A DNA stretch of 64,000 nucleotides from the NCBI RefSeq assembly GCF_025447595.1, contig NZ_JAOEJU010000013.1, positions 62,001-126,000 on the forward strand. The letters are read 5' to 3'. The number at the start of each line of letters is the position of its first letter. Within the stretch, counting starts at the first letter, position 1. This stretch comes from Pseudomonas koreensis (GTDB lineage Bacteria; Pseudomonadota; Gammaproteobacteria; Pseudomonadales; Pseudomonadaceae). This document shows positions 25,867-34,487 of the stretch, one piece after another. Under the pieces are notes generated by a model, which had not been told where the DNA came from, ran no database searches, and saw only the letters and a list, made by a program, of their open reading frames with translations. The position numbers and the translations under genes are program-made.

Positions 25867-26342
25867 TCTTCACCTGTTTTGGAGCCGCTTTTTTTCTTGT
25901 TCAACAGTTCTGAAAGCGAGTGGGTGTTGAGGGGGAAGTCTTGGGTCAGGCTGGCGATGTAGGCGCTGTCTTCCTCCACTCGTGTGCTTTTTTCGCCGAC
26001 CAGAGGCGACTTCTTGATCCTGGATGTTCCGCGTACTCGTTGGGGTTTTGCTCCAGGCAGCAATTGCGCGTCCTGCAATCGGCGCCCCATCTCATCGGCC
26101 TCGGCCAGTTTATTCAGATCCTTTTCCAGCCCGAGTACCTGCATGACTGACAGATAGGCACCGATGGTTACTCCCGAGCCTCCGGACTCTAGAGAGCGCA
26201 GGGTTGTCAGCGACATACCTGATCGTTCTGCGACTTGCTTGGCCGTCAGTTTGCGGCGCAGGCGGGCCAGCTTCAGGCGCTCGCCAAACTCGGAAAGCAG
26301 TCTGGAAGTCGTGGGCAAGAGTGATGCTGTCTTATTAGCCAT
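25863..26342 (-). CDS. HipB-like XRE antitoxin
   Basis: A 159-residue protein with an N-terminal XRE helix-turn-helix (FGERLKLARLRRKLTAKQVAERSGMSLTTLRSLESGG, about residues 19-55) and a C-terminal tail rich in charged residues. This tail is longer than in E. coli HipB, so the neutralising segment may be extended. The chosen start is ATG 26342 (MANKTASLL); an ATG six codons upstream is possible. It pairs with the HipA-type gene by a 4-bp overlap. Two palindromes upstream (26374-26388 and 26476-26489) are likely autoregulatory operators. Confidence 0.85.
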   Translation of the reverse strand: MANKTASLLPTTSRLLSEFGERLKLARLRRKLTAKQVAERSGMSLTTLRSLESGGSGVTIGAYLSVMQVLGLEKDLNKLAEADEMGRRLQDAQLLPGAKPQRVRGTSRIKKSPLVGEKSTRVEEDSAYIASLTQDFPLNTHSLSELLNKKKSGSKTGEE

Positions 26343-26373
26343 GTGCCAATATTCCTTCATTTTTAAGCCTTAA

Positions 26374-26388
26374 CTACCAGAATAGTAG
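26374..26388. promoter_or_regulatory. Imperfect inverted repeat upstream of hipB (operator candidate)
   Basis: CTACCAGAATAGTAG has 4-bp outer arms CTAC/GTAG and shares CAGAAT and TAGTAG with the perfect palindrome about 100 bp further upstream. It is 32 bases before the antitoxin start, where an operator would block transcription. Confidence 0.5.
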
Positions 26389-26475
26389 CACTTAAGACTC
26401 AGGAGGATATTTGGCGAGACAAGTGGAGGCAGAAACGCCTAACTGGAAATATTCCACCTGTTGTTATGGCTAATG

Positions 26476-26489
26476 AGCAGAATTCTGCT
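26476..26489. promoter_or_regulatory. Perfect 14-bp palindrome, second hipBA operator candidate
   Basis: AGCAGAATTCTGCT is a perfect palindrome immediately beyond the stop codon of the 54-residue gene at 26492. It shares half-site features with the repeat at 26374-26388, consistent with cooperative binding by the HipB dimer. Confidence 0.55.
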
Positions 26490-26491
26490 AC

Positions 26492-26656
26492 TTATTTGCC
26501 TTCGTCGTTGTCAGGGAACGGCACGCTTTGAAGGTGTTCTTCGATTTTCAGCGGCATCTTTGGAGCAGGTTTCGAGTTGAGGTGCCCGTGCTCGCGGCGA
26601 AAGATTTCATCTAACTGTTTGACGCTTTCCATCAGCTCATCAAAAAATTTGCTCAC
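26492..26656 (-). CDS. 54-residue protein resembling only the N-terminus of an HTH antitoxin
   Basis: The chosen start is GTG 26656 (MSKFFDELMESVKQLDEIFRREHG), 7 nt after GGAGAT; an ATG at 26668 would add four residues. The first 20 residues match the leading helix common to NadS/HigA-type antitoxins (FFDELMES plus a D/E-rich helix). The protein then ends after 54 residues without any helix-turn-helix. It may be a decayed antitoxin, or a small protein that still dimerises with full-length relatives. It lies upstream of hipBA on the same strand. Confidence 0.55.
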   Translation of the reverse strand: MSKFFDELMESVKQLDEIFRREHGHLNSKPAPKMPLKIEEHLQSVPFPDNDEGK

Positions 26657-26731
26657 GAGAATCTCCATTGCTTGATTGCGTTTTTTCCATCGCTCTCAGG
26701 TAGTGCCGGAGAGCGATTCGTTCACTCAGCC

Positions 26732-27031
26732 TCAGGCCGGCGCTTTCCAGTTGAGCATTCGCTGCTGGGCTACTTGGAGCAGGTCATAGCCGTCTTTGGT
26801 GAGAAGGTAGAGCGCATGGGTGATGTGCGGGATGTCTTCGACATCAGCGTGTTTGAAGCAGAGGCAGTAGAGGGTTTGCAGCAGGTCGCTTGAGGCGCGC
26901 AGGCGCTGGACGGCGCATTCGAGGATGTCTTGCGGGTTGGCCTCGGTGTCGATGACCAGGGGCTTGGTGTCGGTGAGGTTGGAGTCGAGTGGACGGTAGC
27001 GATTGGAGTGGAGTTCGTTCCATGATTTCAT
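26732..27031 (-). CDS. Small helical protein, DUF3077-like, with structured RNA leader
   Basis: A 99-residue cytosolic protein with no signal or membrane segment. Residues 27-90 form a two-helix-like region (DTEANPQDILECAVQRLRASSDLL and HITHALYLLTKDGYDLLQVA). It is clearly paralogous to the gene at 28609-28890 (shared TLYCLCFK-ADV-DIP and ALYLLT-DG-DLL). Its pattern (an acidic start, ALE-type helix, LLxTLYCL, then a second helix) resembles the DUF3077-type small proteins of Pseudomonas, whose function is unknown. It is preceded by the structured leader element at 27089-27265, which ends 57 nt before the ATG. Confidence 0.65.
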   Translation of the reverse strand: MKSWNELHSNRYRPLDSNLTDTKPLVIDTEANPQDILECAVQRLRASSDLLQTLYCLCFKHADVEDIPHITHALYLLTKDGYDLLQVAQQRMLNWKAPA

Positions 27032-27088
27032 TTTTTAGATCCTCAATTGCTTCGAATGAAGCCACCACATCGTGACCAAGCGACTGGA

Positions 27089-27265
27089 GGCGACTGTGTT
27101 CGGGTTGGTCAACCGGTGAGGATCATGCACATACCCGGCACGCTCGAAAGCGTCCCAAACACAGCCACCATAACGCTGCTGGCAATTGAGTGCCGGCAGC
27201 ATACAGCGGACGCGAATGCATGATCCATTCGGGTGACCAAGCCCGAGTCGCTGAATTGGCAGCGA
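27089..27265 (-). ncRNA. Structured leader RNA element, copy A (pseudoknotted three-way junction)
   Basis: Read on the minus strand: hairpin 1 (27248-27265, TCGCTG/CAGCGA, loop CCAATT), hairpin 2 (TCGGG/CCCGA, 8-nt loop), a long hairpin at 27175-27200 (GCTGC/GCAGC plus GGCA/TGCC), then a three-way junction. The junction is closed by 16 pairs including G-U between 27154-27169 and 27089-27104. One arm is ACGCT-TTCG-AGCGT (27140-27153); the other is CCGG/CCGG. The loop of that second arm (27120-27129) is perfectly complementary over 10 bases to 27217-27226, forming a possible pseudoknot. A -10 box lies 8 nt before hairpin 1. Copy B at 62146-62357 has the same plan. Confidence 0.6.
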
Positions 27266-27273
27266 CAGTCACA

Positions 27274-27279
27274 ACTATA
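27274..27279 (-). promoter_or_regulatory. -10 box of leader element A
   Basis: TATAGT on the minus strand, exactly 8 nt before hairpin 1 of the leader, so transcription would begin at or just before that hairpin. No good -35 is visible at the normal distance. Confidence 0.5.
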
Positions 27280-27323
27280 GGTTTCAGCCCACTGGCGCCG
27301 ATAGAAGACAAGGCGCCGCTGCG

Positions 27324-27363
27324 TGTAGGAACGGGATGCAGATTCCGGCAGGCCGTTCCTACA
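27324..27363. repeat. Inverted repeat, degenerate REP-like
   Basis: GTAGGAACGG and CCGTTCCTAC are perfect 10-bp arms around an 18-nt spacer, downstream of the hydrolase gene. It is of the TAGGAAC class of Pseudomonas repeats rather than the GGGAGC class. Confidence 0.65.
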
Positions 27364-27378
27364 GATCGATCACGGTTT

Positions 27379-28506
27379 TCAACGAATCGCCCGATACCCT
27401 TCAACATCCAGCACACTCGTCGTCAGCCCGGTCGCCGGGCTGTAGATCATGCCTTTCACCGTCGAAAACGGAACGCCTTTGCTGCCCAGCGAAACGTACC
27501 GCTCGCCTTGATCCAGCTCGGTGAACCAGGTGTAGGAGCACTTCTCCATGGCCTTGTATTTCGCTGCCGCGTTGACGATGGTGGCGGCGTGGTTGCGAAG
27601 GTCGGCGTCGGTGAGGTTGAGGTTTTTGTCGAGTGCGGTGCCCCAGCGTTTCAGGCAGACCTCGGCAAAGTGGCGGACGATTAGGCCGGGTTCGGCCAGC
27701 ACTTTGGGACCACTGTTGCCATCGGCGGAGGCGTTGCCGACCAGGGTGGCGTGACGGCCGGGCATGGGGAAGATGCTGGTTTTGGTGCCGGTCGCGGTTT
27801 GCGGGATGACGCAGCTGAAGCCCTTGGAGCGTTCATCTCTCGCGTAGAAACCTACATACTCTTTTACGTTGGCGTTGAGCTTTACTCGTTGTTCCTGAAA
27901 GTTGCCGATGCCCGGCACCGGGTCAATGGCAAAGATATTTACTGGAATGTTTTTCAGTGCACTGTCATTGAACATGGCATTGGCCAGCATGTGACAACTG
28001 ATACCGCCGCGGCTCCAGCCCACCAGATTGACTTTTGTTGGAATAACACCATCCTTGCGAAAGGTTTTGATAATTTGCTCCTGTAACTTCTGCTGCGTGA
28101 CGCTGCGATCGCCATAGTTGTATTTACGCCACAGCCAGGAACCTTCAACTTTTACATCTTCAATCGGGATGCCGGCGGCTTTAAGGCGGTTGTATTCCGC
28201 CTCGGTCAGTTGCTCGCGCTGCCAGTCGCATTGGCCTTTGATGATGTTTGCCGCGTGCTGGACGTTTTCCTCCCAGCCCTTGCCGAACAAGGTCCCGCTG
28301 AGACCGTAGTCCTTGGATTGGGTGAACAGTTCATCGGCTTGCAGGTTGCTGGTGCCGGGGCCGTCGACCACGATCCATTCGGCGAACTCGCGACCGACGT
28401 GATGAGAAGCCAGTGTGGAGACCAATTCACCATCCCAATAGTTTTCGTGGGCGTTATCAAACTTTGTCGAACCTGTACCGCAAAAGAAAATAGTCAGCGT
28501 AGTCAT
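27379..28506 (-). CDS. Alpha/beta-hydrolase (lipase-like, GxSxG) of unknown role
   Basis: A 375-residue soluble protein without signal peptide. It starts with a TLTIFFCGTGSTKFDN strand/loop (residues 3-18), as in DUF2235-like phospholipase domains, and carries the nucleophile elbow VGWSRGGISC (GxSxG, about residues 163-172). FAIDPVPGIG (about 194-203) may supply the catalytic Asp, and a His in PMPGRHATLVG (about 247) may complete a triad. Proteins of this type include secreted effectors (type VI or Dot/Icm phospholipases) and uncharacterised enzymes. No secretion gene is nearby. It is flanked on both sides by paralogous small DUF3077-like genes on the same strand. An 8-bp hairpin covers its start region. 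Confidence 0.7.
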   Translation of the reverse strand: MTTLTIFFCGTGSTKFDNAHENYWDGELVSTLASHHVGREFAEWIVVDGPGTSNLQADELFTQSKDYGLSGTLFGKGWEENVQHAANIIKGQCDWQREQLTEAEYNRLKAAGIPIEDVKVEGSWLWRKYNYGDRSVTQQKLQEQIIKTFRKDGVIPTKVNLVGWSRGGISCHMLANAMFNDSALKNIPVNIFAIDPVPGIGNFQEQRVKLNANVKEYVGFYARDERSKGFSCVIPQTATGTKTSIFPMPGRHATLVGNASADGNSGPKVLAEPGLIVRHFAEVCLKRWGTALDKNLNLTDADLRNHAATIVNAAAKYKAMEKCSYTWFTELDQGERYVSLGSKGVPFSTVKGMIYSPATGLTTSVLDVEGYRAIR

Positions 28507-28510
28507 GTTG

Positions 28511-28535
28511 TTGCTCTTGGTTGATGTAAGAGCAA
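28511..28535 (-). promoter_or_regulatory. Hairpin at the hydrolase translation start
   Basis: On the minus strand TTGCTCTT (28535-28528) pairs perfectly with AAGAGCAA (28518-28511), ending 4 nt before the ATG. The only Shine-Dalgarno-like sequence (AAGAG) is inside the stem, so the start may be occluded. Confidence 0.5.
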
Positions 28536-28608
28536 ACAGGCTAGTTTCGATCTTTGTTGTAATGGAAGCGATGGGTTGTTGCTAACTTTGTAATTTTATT
28601 TGCTGGCT

Positions 28609-28890
28609 TTATCTATTTATCTTTCGTCTTGCAACTTCCAGCAAGTCACAGCCGTCCTGCGTCAATAAATAAAGCGCATTGACGATATTCGGGATGTCTT
28701 TCACGTCGGCCTGTTTGAAACATAAGCAGTAAAGAGTTTCCAGCAGATCACTGGCGGCACGCAGGCGTTGATCGGCGGCATTGAGCAAATCACCCGATGC
28801 TGCTGCGGTGTCGATGACCAGTACCGGGTTGTCGCCGTCGCAGGTCTTGAGAGGGCGAAAACGAGTATTCAGTGGTGTGAACATGTTCAT
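28609..28890 (-). CDS. Small helical protein, paralogue of 26732-27031
   Basis: A 93-residue protein closely related to the one at 26732-27031: both have a short variable N-terminus ending in RPL, then VIDT, a helix with LRA(S/A)SDLL(Q/E)TLYCLCFK and a second helix ALYLLT(K/Q)DG-DLL. It has no membrane or signal segment. It lies 102 bp upstream of the hydrolase, same strand, so the order is small protein, hydrolase, small protein. Its leader has a -10-like TATAGT (28957-28962) but a much shorter, different structure. Function unknown. Confidence 0.65.
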   Translation of the reverse strand: MNMFTPLNTRFRPLKTCDGDNPVLVIDTAAASGDLLNAADQRLRAASDLLETLYCLCFKQADVKDIPNIVNALYLLTQDGCDLLEVARRKINR

Positions 28891-28956
28891 GATTGAGGCG
28901 TGTCCTTTACGAAGTCGCTTCGGCGGGCCGACACAGTGTTTTCAGTCGCGCCGGCC

Positions 28957-28962
28957 ACTATA
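28957..28962 (-). promoter_or_regulatory. -10 box upstream of the 28609-28890 gene
   Basis: TATAGT on the minus strand with TTGTCC 18 nt upstream as a possible -35. As in leader A, a hairpin (CGAC/GTCG) begins about 8 nt downstream. The distance to the ATG is 66 nt. Confidence 0.45.
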
Positions 28963-29008
28963 GAAGGGCGACGTCGAGTGGGACAAGACAGCCACAATGG
29001 ACAGAATT

Positions 29009-29154
29009 CGTAGGGGTTTTTCCGGGATTCGGGCATTTGCCCTACGCGTTTTTGCGGCTTTTTCACAGCCAAACCCTTATGGGCGAAATTTCCGACGTGT
29101 TTGTCAGGCGTTTCAGAGTAAATCTCTGTATGGTGCGCGCCAGAATCCGTAGGG
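29009..29154. repeat. CGTAGGG repeats in a gene-free gap
   Basis: CGTAGGG at 29009-29015, its inverse CCCTACG at 29040-29046, and CGTAGGG again at 29148-29154 lie upstream of the exported protein gene at 29195. The first two can form a stem around 24 nt. The whole gap 28963-29194 shows no gene I can support. Confidence 0.45.
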
Positions 29155-29194
29155 CGTTTCCAGGCGTCCGATACAGGCTTAAAGGGAATTAGGT

Positions 29195-29698
29195 ATGCAG
29201 TGGCTACGAATGGCCTCGATTGTTTTGCTGTGGATCAGTGGTTGTCGTGTGGCGATGGCCTCCGAGGTGGGTAGCGGACTGGCGCTTACGCAAGTCGAGC
29301 GTACGGACTGGCCGGACGCACTCACCACCCAGGCCAGCATCGACACCGCGTCACGCGCCGAAGTGTTGATGTTCGGCAAGGCCCTGCTGGCCAGCGAAGC
29401 CCTTGATGAATCCGGACTTCAACAACGTCTGGGCGTGCCGCATGTGCAGCTCAAGTCGATTCGCCAGGTGCGTGACGGTTTGTGGGATCGTTTGCTCACC
29501 ACCTATCGCAACGCCAGCCAGAACTGCGACGAACAAGCTTTCTGTCCACGTGTGCGCAGTGTTGCCGACCTGCGTCAGTTGGCGGCGGCATTTACCGGTG
29601 ATATCAGCCCGGCCCATGCACGTTGGGCCAGCAACAGCCGGGGCGTGCATGAGCAGCTATTGAACGAACAATTGCGAGTGGCTGTGTTGCAGCCGTAG
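29195..29698 (+). CDS. Exported protein of unknown function, possible lipoprotein
   Basis: A 167-residue protein with an N-terminal export signal (MQWLRMASIVLLWISGC). ISGC at residues 14-17 fits a lipobox, though AMA at 20-22 would also allow signal peptidase I cleavage. The mature part is alpha-helical and hydrophilic, with a close cysteine pair (NCDEQAFC, about residues 112-119). The start is ATG 29195 with AAAGGGAATTAGG upstream. It stands alone between the accessory stretch and a tiny lipoprotein gene on the other strand. No family recognised. Confidence 0.6.
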   Translation: MQWLRMASIVLLWISGCRVAMASEVGSGLALTQVERTDWPDALTTQASIDTASRAEVLMFGKALLASEALDESGLQQRLGVPHVQLKSIRQVRDGLWDRLLTTYRNASQNCDEQAFCPRVRSVADLRQLAAAFTGDISPAHARWASNSRGVHEQLLNEQLRVAVLQP

Positions 29699-29704
29699 CG
29701 CCTG

Positions 29705-29836
29705 TCAGGTCGTAACCGTATGACCCGCTGTCACTGCGCTGGCAAGTGGGGGAATGTCGCCGGGAAAGGGGGAGCAGCCGCCGAGCAGCAGGGCCGCGAT
29801 GACAAGAGCGAAGGGCAGTTTCAAACGATTCGACAT
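29705..29836 (-). CDS. 43-residue lipoprotein
   Basis: ATG at 29834-29836, 6 nt after AAGGAAG, opens a 43-residue frame (MSNRLKLPFALVIAALLLGG then C at position 21). The lysine/arginine-containing start, hydrophobic core and LLGGC lipobox are a textbook type II signal, leaving a 23-residue mature lipopeptide (CSPFPGDIPP and a Thr-rich end). It ends 6 bases from the stop of the convergent gene at 29195-29698. Function unknown; small lipopeptides of this kind can assist outer-membrane assembly. Confidence 0.7.
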   Translation of the reverse strand: MSNRLKLPFALVIAALLLGGCSPFPGDIPPLASAVTAGHTVTT

Positions 29837-30069
29837 GTGTCTTCCTTGGTGAGAATCCAGAGGCATCGGCCGTCCTGGCGCGATGTTCGATAAACGTTAC
29901 ACTCGTCCTCGCGACTTCGGCGAGGAACAAAGTGTTTCGTTTGTTTCAGACCGTGGCGGCGCATTTGACGCTGTATCATCCCGTATCGATTTGCCCCCGA
30001 CCTTTTCTCGACTCGCTGCGATCGCCCGCTAGGCTGTTGGCATCACAGCGGTCAACGGAGTGACAGCGA

Positions 30070-31998
<1,929 letters not shown>

Positions 31999-32107
31999 AG
32001 TCTCGAATCCATCTGCTGAATGTCGATCATCACGGCAATGAACTTCAAAAATGCCTGTTGGCTGACTATGGTGATGGCTGTCTTCGGATCGCCAACAAGA
32101 GAACAAC

Positions 32108-33331
32108 ATGAGCCAGACATCCTTCGCTATTCAGCAGGCCGCCGTGATCGGCGCCGGTACCATGGGCCGCGGCATTGTCATGTGCCTGGCCAATGCCGGC
32201 GTGTCAGTGCAGTGGGTCGATAACAATCCACAGATGCTCGAACAGGCGCTGGCCACCGTGGCCGATACCTACGCGCACAACGTGCGACAGGGCCGGATCG
32301 ACCAGTCCGAGGCCGATGCGCGGATCGCCCGTGTCAGTGCGGTGCCGGACTATGTGGCGATCCGCAACGTCGACCTGGTGATCGAAGCGGTGTACGAAAA
32401 CCTCGAACTCAAGCAGAAGATCTTCCGCGAGCTCGATGGCGTGCTGAAGCCCGAGGCGCTGCTGGCGAGCAATACCTCGGCGCTGGACATCGACGCCATT
32501 GCCGCCGCGACACGGCGCCCGACTCAAGTGCTGGGCCTGCATTTCTTCAGCCCGGCGCACATCATGAAATTGCTGGAAATCGTCCGTGGCGCGCAGACCT
32601 CACCGGCTGTGCTTGAAGCCGCTTTAGAGCTGGGCAAGCGCATGGGCAAGGTCAGTGTGGTATCGGGCAACTGCCACGGTTTTATCGGCAATCGCATGCT
32701 GCATCCGTATGTGCTCGAAGCGCGCAAGATGTTGCTCGAAGGGGCGTATCCACATCAGGTCGATGCGGCGTTGCAGAGCTTCGGTTTTGCCATGGGGCCG
32801 TTTCGCATGTACGACGTGGTCGGCATCGATCTCGAGTGGCGTGCCCGCGAGCTGGCCGGCAAGGGGCAGGATGCGCCCGAGGTTCAGGTGGATAACCACT
32901 TGTGCGAACAGGGTCGCTTCGGTCAGAAGTCCGGTAATGGTTACTACCACTACGAGCCGGGCAGTCGTCAGGCCGAGCATGATCCCGAGGTCGATGCGCT
33001 GGTGTTGAGCGTCAGCGAAGGTCTGGGGTTTCATCGGCGGGATATCGGCTCGGAGGAGATCCTCGAGCGGTGCCTGCTGGCGTTGGTCAACGAGGGCGCG
33101 AAGATCCTGCAGGAAGGGATTGCCGAGTCGGCGCATGACATCGATCAGGTCTATCTGAATGGCTATGGCTTCCCGGCGGAGCGGGGCGGGCCGATGGCCT
33201 GGGCGGACGATCAGGGGCTGGCCGACATTCACAAACGATTGCTGGCGCTGGAGACCCGGCAGGGCGATCACTGGCGGCCGGCGCCATTGATCGGTGAGCT
33301 GGCGGCGCGAGGCAAGGGTTTTTACCTTTAG
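32108..33331 (+). CDS. 3-hydroxyacyl-CoA dehydrogenase
   Basis: A 407-residue NAD-dependent dehydrogenase. The Rossmann motif is AAVIGAGTMGRGIVMCLANAG (about residues 10-30), the catalytic region SNTSALDIDAIA and LGLHFFSPAHIMKLLEIV (His-Glu dyad with HFFSP), and two C-terminal 3HCDH dimerisation repeats follow (GFIGNRMLHPYVLEAR, and RCLLALVNEGAKILQEGIA). There is no hydratase domain, so it differs from FadB. It is followed 31 bp later by a hotdog thioesterase, suggesting a short operon for acyl-CoA breakdown. Substrate chain unknown. Confidence 0.88.
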   Translation: MSQTSFAIQQAAVIGAGTMGRGIVMCLANAGVSVQWVDNNPQMLEQALATVADTYAHNVRQGRIDQSEADARIARVSAVPDYVAIRNVDLVIEAVYENLELKQKIFRELDGVLKPEALLASNTSALDIDAIAAATRRPTQVLGLHFFSPAHIMKLLEIVRGAQTSPAVLEAALELGKRMGKVSVVSGNCHGFIGNRMLHPYVLEARKMLLEGAYPHQVDAALQSFGFAMGPFRMYDVVGIDLEWRARELAGKGQDAPEVQVDNHLCEQGRFGQKSGNGYYHYEPGSRQAEHDPEVDALVLSVSEGLGFHRRDIGSEEILERCLLALVNEGAKILQEGIAESAHDIDQVYLNGYGFPAERGGPMAWADDQGLADIHKRLLALETRQGDHWRPAPLIGELAARGKGFYL

Positions 33332-33362
33332 ACTGGGCAGATCACTCCAGGAATCGACACTG

Positions 33363-33794
33363 ATGTCCAACCCGATGCCGCAACGCAGCGAGTACCCGCA
33401 CTTCCAGCCGATCACCACGCGCTGGCATGACAACGACGCCTACGGCCACGTCAACAACGTCACCTATTACAGCTTCTTCGACACGGCGGTGAACACCTAC
33501 CTGATCCAGGTCGGCGGGCTGGATATCCATGACGGCGAGGTGGTGGGGTTTGTGGTGAGTTCGTCCTGTGACTACTTCGCGTCAATCGCTTTTCCGGATC
33601 GAATCGAGATCGGTCTGCGGGTCGGCAAGCTGGGCAACAGTTCGGTGCAGTACGAACTGGCGGTGTTCAAGGAAGGAGAGGTGGAAGCCTGTGCTGCCGG
33701 ACGCTTCGTGCATGTGTTTGTCGACCGGGCTTCCAATCAGCCAGTGTCGATTCCGGCTTCATTGCGCGAAGCGCTGGAACGTCTGACGGTGTGA
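33363..33794 (+). CDS. 4HBT-type acyl-CoA thioesterase
   Basis: A 143-residue hotdog protein with the YbgC/4HBT active-site sequence TTRWHDNDAYGHVNNVTYYSFFDTA (about residues 18-42), whose Asp and following HVNN are diagnostic. It probably hydrolyses a CoA ester. The start is ATG 33363 with an AGGA about 11 nt upstream. It follows the 3-hydroxyacyl-CoA dehydrogenase gene closely and ends at a rho-independent terminator, so the two genes form an operon. Confidence 0.88.
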   Translation: MSNPMPQRSEYPHFQPITTRWHDNDAYGHVNNVTYYSFFDTAVNTYLIQVGGLDIHDGEVVGFVVSSSCDYFASIAFPDRIEIGLRVGKLGNSSVQYELAVFKEGEVEACAAGRFVHVFVDRASNQPVSIPASLREALERLTV

Positions 33795-33802
33795 CAGGCA
33801 AA

Positions 33803-33835
33803 AAAAATCGCAGCCCGGGGGAGCTGCGATTTTTC
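33803..33835 (+). terminator. Rho-independent terminator, usable in both directions
   Basis: AAATCGCAGC with CCGGGGGA apex and GCTGCGATTTTT lies between the thioesterase gene (+) and the convergent glycine-zipper gene (-). A-run and T-run flank the stem. Confidence 0.9.
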
Positions 33836-33849
33836 TTCAAGCCTTCGCC

Positions 33850-34329
33850 TCAGCGGTGGCGATAGTACTTGTGATGCTTGCGATGGCCGTAGGCGTGGCC
33901 GCGACCACGGTGGTCGTCACGGTAGTAGCGACGGTCACGACCACGGTCGTAATGACGATCATCGTCATCGCTCTTGTTGCCCATGTAGTTGCCCAGCGCG
34001 CCACCCGCGCCGCCGCCGGCTGCTGCGCCGATCAGGCTGCCGGTGGTGCCGCCCATGCTGCGGCCCACCACGTTGCCGCCGGCTGCGCCCAGCGCACCGC
34101 CGATGGCTGCTTCGCCACGGCTGCGCTTGTCGGCGCCCACCGCACTACCACCCGCGCCGCCCAGGGCTGCGCCAATGGTCGAACCTGTACTGCCGCCTAG
34201 CGATTGACCGACGACCGAGCCAAGAACCCCGCCCAATGCGCCGCCCACACCTGCTTCGGTGGTGCCTCCGGCAGAAGCGAAGCCACTGACCAGGCCAAGG
34301 GACAACAAGAGAATCGAGGAGAACTTCAT
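33850..34329 (-). CDS. Exported glycine-zipper protein with basic-aromatic tail
   Basis: A 159-residue protein. Signal peptide residues 1-20 (KFSSILLLSLGLVSGFASA). Residues 22-115 are two similar glycine-zipper blocks full of GxxxG spacing (GGALGGVLGSVVGQSLGGSTGS, again GGALGAAGGNVVGRSMGGTTGS), which form membrane-inserting helical hairpins. The tail from about 116 is made almost only of D, R, H, Y and G (SDDDDRHYDRGRDRRYYRDDHRG). The block repeat points to internal duplication. It is probably an envelope protein of the OmpA-like or Rickettsia 17-kDa type. Function unknown. Confidence 0.75.
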   Translation of the reverse strand: MKFSSILLLSLGLVSGFASAGGTTEAGVGGALGGVLGSVVGQSLGGSTGSTIGAALGGAGGSAVGADKRSRGEAAIGGALGAAGGNVVGRSMGGTTGSLIGAAAGGGAGGALGNYMGNKSDDDDRHYDRGRDRRYYRDDHRGRGHAYGHRKHHKYYRHR

Positions 34330-34410
34330 AGAGGAGCCTCAAAGGGATGACGGCGCGATCCTGAGGCTCTGGAATGGGCGTGACAATCGAAATCCGACGA
34401 ATAACACGAC

Positions 34411-34420
34411 TTGTATACAA
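34411..34420. promoter_or_regulatory. TTGTATACAA palindrome (GntR/FCD-type operator)
   Basis: A perfect 10-bp palindrome, nested in a larger ACTTG ... CAAGT repeat (34409-34430). TTGTATACAA-type sites are the usual targets of GntR regulators of the FCD group. It lies 82 bp upstream of the glycine-zipper gene (-) and also upstream of an orphan plus-strand terminator, with no GntR gene in the window. Confidence 0.5.
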
Positions 34421-34487
34421 TTCTGCAAGTTACTGATTTTTGGGTGGAACTTAACTGATTTTCGCCGGTCTTTAACTACTTCGGACA

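Noticed and set aside
27123..27416. 97-codon minus-strand frame across leader element A
   Set aside because: It runs through the structured RNA element and a REP-like repeat, has no ribosome-binding site, and its translation shows no protein-like pattern.
28887..29072. 61-codon minus-strand frame overlapping the start of the small helical gene
   Set aside because: It covers the promoter and CGTAGGG repeats, with no ribosome-binding site and no conserved look.
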